The notes beneath the pieces were generated by a model that did no database searches, had not been told where the DNA came from, and saw nothing but the letters and a program-made list of their open reading frames with translations. Position numbers and translations under genes: made by a program. This document shows, piece after piece, positions 5,236 through 7,967 of a stretch of DNA of 7,967 nucleotides (position 1 is the first letter of the stretch; every line of letters starts with the position of its first letter). The DNA comes from Acidobacteriota bacterium. Lineage in GTDB: Bacteria > Acidobacteriota > Blastocatellia > Pyrinomonadales > Pyrinomonadaceae. The DNA lies in NCBI GenBank assembly GCA_013696385.1, contig JACCYR010000215.1, positions 1-7,967 on the forward strand, written 5' to 3'.

Positions 5236-6801
5236 TTATTTCAAAAATTTTCCGTATTTAGATTTATTTATTCCGGCATAAAGCCTTACAAGTTCGCGTT
5301 TCAAGAGTTTTCCGGTTGCGCCTTTCGGAATATCCGCAACAAAATAAACGGTTTTCGGACATTTATAATCGGCAAGTTTCGCGCGGCAAAAGTTAATTAT
5401 TTCTTCTTCGCTCACGCTCGCGCCGTTTTTCAAAACGACAAACGCGGCGACTTCTTCACCATAAAGTTTGTCGGGAACACCGATGACGGCGGCTGATTCA
5501 ATCGCCGAATGCGTGTAAAGAAGTTCGTCAATCTCGCGCGGATAAATGTTTTCGCCGCCGCGAATAATCATATCGGATTTGCGGTCGGCAATGTAGAAAA
5601 ATCCGTCTGCATCTCGATAACCAATATCGCCGGTGTGAAACCAACCGTTTTGAAATGCTTTTTTAGTTGCCGCTTCATTTTTGAAATAACCTTTAAAAAT
5701 ATTTTCGCCGCGCAGAACGATTTCACCAAGCTCGCCGTTTGCAACTTCCGTGTCATTCTCATCGAAAACCTTCATTTCATTGCCGATTGGCTTTCCGCAC
5801 GAACCGATGCGGCGATTTTTATTCGGCGGATTAAAAGTCGAGCGGCAGGTTGACTCCGACAAACCGTAACCTTCAATCACCAGACAACCAAAAGTTTCTT
5901 CAAATTGGCGCAAAACTTCCGCCGGAACAGGCGCAGAACCACACATGGCGAAACGAAGCGTTTCCGATTTTGGATTTTGGACTTTGGATTTTGGATTTAA
6001 TTCTAACTTCTGGCTTCTGACTTCTGAATTTTTCTGTAAGAGCATCAAAAGCATTGTTGCAACCGAACCGAACGAAGTTATTTGGTAATCGGAAATGATT
6101 TCCCAAAAACGCGAGGCGGAAAATTTCGGCGAAACGACGGTTGAAGCCGAAGCGTAAAGCGTGGTCATTGTCGTTACCGAAACGGCGTTCATATGAAAAA
6201 GCGGCATTATTGTTAGCAATCTGTCGGTTTCGTCAAAGCCGAGCCATTCGGTAATTTGACGCGCATTCGCAATCAAATTTTCGTGTGTTAAAAGACAGCC
6301 TTTCGGTTTTCCGGTTGTGCCGGAAGTGTAAATGATAATCGCTTCATCGTTTTGATTTAATTGTGTTTTCGCCAAATTTTCACTGAAATTATTTGTTACT
6401 GCTTCATCGTCAAACTTAATGATTTTCGGCAGTTTGATTTTTTCAATCGTCGCTTGAAACTGCCGATTGACGAGCAATAATATCGCCTCCGAATTGCCGA
6501 CGACAAATTCGATTTCTTCGGCTTTGAGCAGAGAATTGACCGGATTGGCAAGTGCGCCGATTTTCCAGCAGGCGAAATAAGCAATAATGTATTCCGCCGA
6601 ATTCGGCATTAGCAAACTAACGACATCGCCTTTTTTAACATCGTTTTCCGCCAGCATATTGGCGGCGCAATTCACTGCTTTATTGAATTCCGAATACGTC
6701 CAACTTCGCCCGTCGGCTTCAGAGAATAAAAAGATTTTTTCGGAGTTTTCCGCTGCTCGCCGTTCAAGCAGTTCGCGCAAATTATTGCTTTTTAGTTTCA
6801 T
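5236..6801 (-). CDS. Acyl-CoA synthetase/ligase (class I adenylate-forming enzyme) with a repeat-derived insertion
   Basis: The 521-residue enzyme should activate a carboxylic acid with ATP to an acyl-AMP and then form the CoA thioester in the cytoplasm. All core motifs are present: A3 P-loop YTSGTTGKPKG (158-168), A5 YGLSES (312-317), A7 TGD (390-392), hinge DRKSDMIIRGGENIYP (406-421) and the A10 catalytic lysine in PKGATGK (K498). LFHMN (201-205) follows the acyl-CoA synthetase pattern. It resembles medium/long-chain fatty acid or 4-coumarate-type CoA ligases; substrate cannot be set from motifs. Residues about 259-280 (SEVRSQK...NPKSE) are low-complexity and encoded by heptanucleotide repeats. 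They fall between an LLMLLQK helix and the LRFAMCGSAP strand, where relatives have a short loop. ATG 6801 has no good Shine-Dalgarno, but the N-terminus fits the family. It is divergent from the aldehyde dehydrogenase. Confidence 0.92.
   Translation of the reverse strand: MKLKSNNLRELLERRAAENSEKIFLFSEADGRSWTYSEFNKAVNCAANMLAENDVKKGDVVSLLMPNSAEYIIAYFACWKIGALANPVNSLLKAEEIEFVVGNSEAILLLVNRQFQATIEKIKLPKIIKFDDEAVTNNFSENLAKTQLNQNDEAIIIYTSGTTGKPKGCLLTHENLIANARQITEWLGFDETDRLLTIMPLFHMNAVSVTTMTTLYASASTVVSPKFSASRFWEIISDYQITSFGSVATMLLMLLQKNSEVRSQKLELNPKSKVQNPKSETLRFAMCGSAPVPAEVLRQFEETFGCLVIEGYGLSESTCRSTFNPPNKNRRIGSCGKPIGNEMKVFDENDTEVANGELGEIVLRGENIFKGYFKNEAATKKAFQNGWFHTGDIGYRDADGFFYIADRKSDMIIRGGENIYPREIDELLYTHSAIESAAVIGVPDKLYGEEVAAFVVLKNGASVSEEEIINFCRAKLADYKCPKTVYFVADIPKGATGKLLKRELVRLYAGINKSKYGKFLK
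5966..6026. repeat. Two adjacent heptanucleotide tandem arrays inside the ligase gene
   Basis: On the plus strand GATTTTG repeats about 4.7 times (5966-5998, one unit GACTTTG). Next comes a degenerate unit AATTCTA (5999-6005) and three ACTTCTG-type units (6006-6026, middle one GCTTCTG). Because 7 is not a multiple of 3, the array cycles through frames and gives a 7-residue protein period (NPKSKVQ/NPKSE). The spanned insertion, about 5962-6027, is 66 bp, so the frame is kept. Heptanucleotide repeats of this style (STRRs) are known from cyanobacteria. Confidence 0.85.
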
Positions 6802-6895
6802 CTCGTATAAATTAACACAATCATTTTTCCGTTCTAAATTTCCAAAACTAGAATTTCAAAACCGGAAAAAATTTATTTTCATTTTTTTTCATTTT
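6802..6895. promoter_or_regulatory. Divergent AT-rich intergenic region between ligase and aldehyde dehydrogenase
   Basis: These 94 bases must hold the start signals for the dehydrogenase unless it is read from elsewhere, and probably those for the ligase as well. They are very AT-rich, with long T-runs just before the dehydrogenase ATG. I cannot place a convincing -35/-10 pair or Shine-Dalgarno for either gene. A loose symmetry exists between TTTCCG near 6826 and CCGGAAA near 6862. Confidence 0.35.
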
Positions 6896-7967
6896 ATGAC
6901 TATCTACCATAATTTTATTAACGGCGAATGGACTGAATCCGCTTCAGAAAAAACGGTTCGGAACATCAATCCTGCAAACATAAAAGACATTATCGGCACA
7001 ATTAAACTTTCAACCCGCGATGAAGCGCAAAAGGCAGTTGAATCGGCTTACAATGCTTTTAAAGCGTGGAAGAATACGCCTGCGCCGACACGCGGGCGCA
7101 TCATCGCCAAATTTGCGCGTCTGCTCGAAGATAACAAGGAAGAATTATCAAAAATTCTGACACGCGAAGAAGGCAAAACTCTCGCCGAATCTCGCGGCGA
7201 GCTTTCGCGTTCGATCAATGTCGCTGAATTTTGCGCGGGCGAAGCCAGACGTTTGAACGGCGAAACGATTCAATCGGAATTGCCTTCAAATTTCGCTTAC
7301 ACGATAAAAGAGCCGCACGGTGTTGTCGCCATTATAACGCCTTGGAATTTTCCGGTGGCGATTCCGGTTTGGAAAATCGCGCCTGCTTTGGTTGCCGGAA
7401 ACACAGTTGTTTTCAAGCCTGCGGAAATTACGCCCGCAACTGCCGTGCGAATCTGTGAACTGTTTGAAGAAGCCGGAGTGCCGCGTGGCGTTTTGAATTT
7501 GATTCTCGGTTCAGGCTCGGAAGTCGGCGACGAAATCGCTAATCATCCGGCGGTTAAAGCAATTTCTTTCACAGGTTCAACTGAAATTGGACTTAAACTT
7601 TATCAACAAGTCGCCGGACGCGGCGCGAAAGTGCAATGCGAAATGGGCGGCAAAAATCCGGTCGTCGTAATGGAAGATTGCGATTTAGATTTGGCAGTTG
7701 AATCAACGGCACAAGGCGCGTTCGGTTCAACCGGACAACGCTGCACGGCAACTTCCCGCGCCGTTGTCGTTGATAAAATTGCCGACGAATTTGTTAAAAA
7801 AATCGTGGCAAAGGCAAAAGCAATGCGAACCGGCGATGGCGCGGATGAACATACGGAAATGGGTCCGAGCGTTGACGAAAAGCAGTTCAAAACTGTTGTA
7901 AAATACATTAACATTGGGCGCGAAGACGGCGCGGAGATGCTAACGGGTGGCAAACGCGCGGAAGGCG
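6896..7967 (+). CDS. NAD(P)-dependent aldehyde dehydrogenase, N-terminal three quarters (3' end cut by window edge)
   Basis: ATG 6896 opens a frame of 357 codons that runs off the window; the family is about 480-500 residues. ALDH enzymes oxidise an aldehyde to its acid with NAD(P)+ in the cytoplasm. The N-terminus (YHNFINGEW) and the TREEGK helix fit the superfamily. PWNFP gives the oxyanion Asn (N151), FKPAE the cofactor-binding Lys (K174), FTGSTEIG (225-232) the Rossmann nucleotide loop, CEMGGKNP the general base E249 and GQRCTATSR the catalytic nucleophile C283. The overall style is closest, from memory, to alpha-ketoglutaric semialdehyde dehydrogenases of sugar-acid catabolism, but other substrates are equally possible. 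No Shine-Dalgarno is visible before the ATG, which is preceded by a T-rich stretch. No other in-frame ATG precedes it, and the family N-terminus supports this start. Confidence 0.93.
   Translation, partial: MTIYHNFINGEWTESASEKTVRNINPANIKDIIGTIKLSTRDEAQKAVESAYNAFKAWKNTPAPTRGRIIAKFARLLEDNKEELSKILTREEGKTLAESRGELSRSINVAEFCAGEARRLNGETIQSELPSNFAYTIKEPHGVVAIITPWNFPVAIPVWKIAPALVAGNTVVFKPAEITPATAVRICELFEEAGVPRGVLNLILGSGSEVGDEIANHPAVKAISFTGSTEIGLKLYQQVAGRGAKVQCEMGGKNPVVVMEDCDLDLAVESTAQGAFGSTGQRCTATSRAVVVDKIADEFVKKIVAKAKAMRTGDGADEHTEMGPSVDEKQFKTVVKYINIGREDGAEMLTGGKRAEG

Noticed and set aside
5167..5853. Plus-strand open frames at 5167-5496 and 5509-5853
   Set aside because: They are antisense to the ligase gene, whose motifs are unmistakable on the other strand.
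5966..6026. CRISPR-like array
   Set aside because: The repeat unit is 7 bp with no spacers and it lies inside a coding sequence; it is a simple tandem array.
6822..6870. Loose palindrome TTTCCG...CCGGAAA between the divergent genes
   Set aside because: Arms match only over six or so bases with a long spacer and poor internal pairing.
7231..7953. Alternative-frame open frames inside the aldehyde dehydrogenase region
   Set aside because: The frame from 6896 carries all conserved dehydrogenase motifs continuously to the window edge; the others are shadows.

Overview
This window reads as a stretch of bacterial chromosome with mostly housekeeping or metabolic genes and a small accessory island between positions 724 and about 2830. 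Base composition is moderate, with A-rich codons. The mix suggests an Acidobacteriota-like organism, possibly of the Blastocatellia type: an Rne/Rng ribonuclease, a ClpA-like unfoldase with unusual pore loops, a secreted protein joining a TonB-C-like and a LolA-like region, a stand-alone four-helix-bundle gene, and heptanucleotide repeats. That placement is an inference from gene style only; no rRNA or marker gene is present to prove it.

Layout. Positions 1-723 (+) hold the C-terminal 240 residues of an RNase E/G family ribonuclease. Directly after its stop lies a compact unit (about 725-1127) made of a short four-helix-bundle gene between 13-nt near-perfect inverted repeats; the gene's 5' end looks damaged. 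Next come three overlapping genes on the minus strand. In transcription order these are a small antitoxin (2775-2506), a VapC-type PIN-domain toxin (2509-2140) broken by one extra base in an A-run, and a secreted two-domain protein (2140-1133). The overlaps are ATGA and TAATG, so the three were probably built as one translationally coupled unit. A strong minus-strand terminator (2791-2828) separates this unit from the upstream gene.

The largest gene (5133-2854, -) is a 759-residue ClpA-like double AAA+ ATPase. Both ATPase sites are intact and a ClpP-docking-type LGF tripeptide is present, but neither pore loop has its usual tyrosine. Upstream of it, on the same strand, is a fatty-acid/aryl-type acyl-CoA ligase (6801-5236). 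Its coding sequence carries an in-frame 66-bp insertion made of two heptanucleotide arrays. Divergent from the ligase, an aldehyde dehydrogenase (6896 onward, +) runs off the right edge with catalytic residues present. The ligase and dehydrogenase share a 94-bp AT-rich intergenic region and may act in the same catabolic theme (aldehyde to acid to acyl-CoA), but nothing in the sequence fixes their substrates.

I do not see a clear multi-gene novel defence or biosynthetic system. The best leads are the inverted-repeat-bounded four-helix-bundle unit, the Clp ATPase lacking both pore tyrosines, the heptamer insertion inside the ligase, and the coupling of a toxin-antitoxin pair to a secreted protein. 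Every gene-free stretch is shorter than 300 bases.
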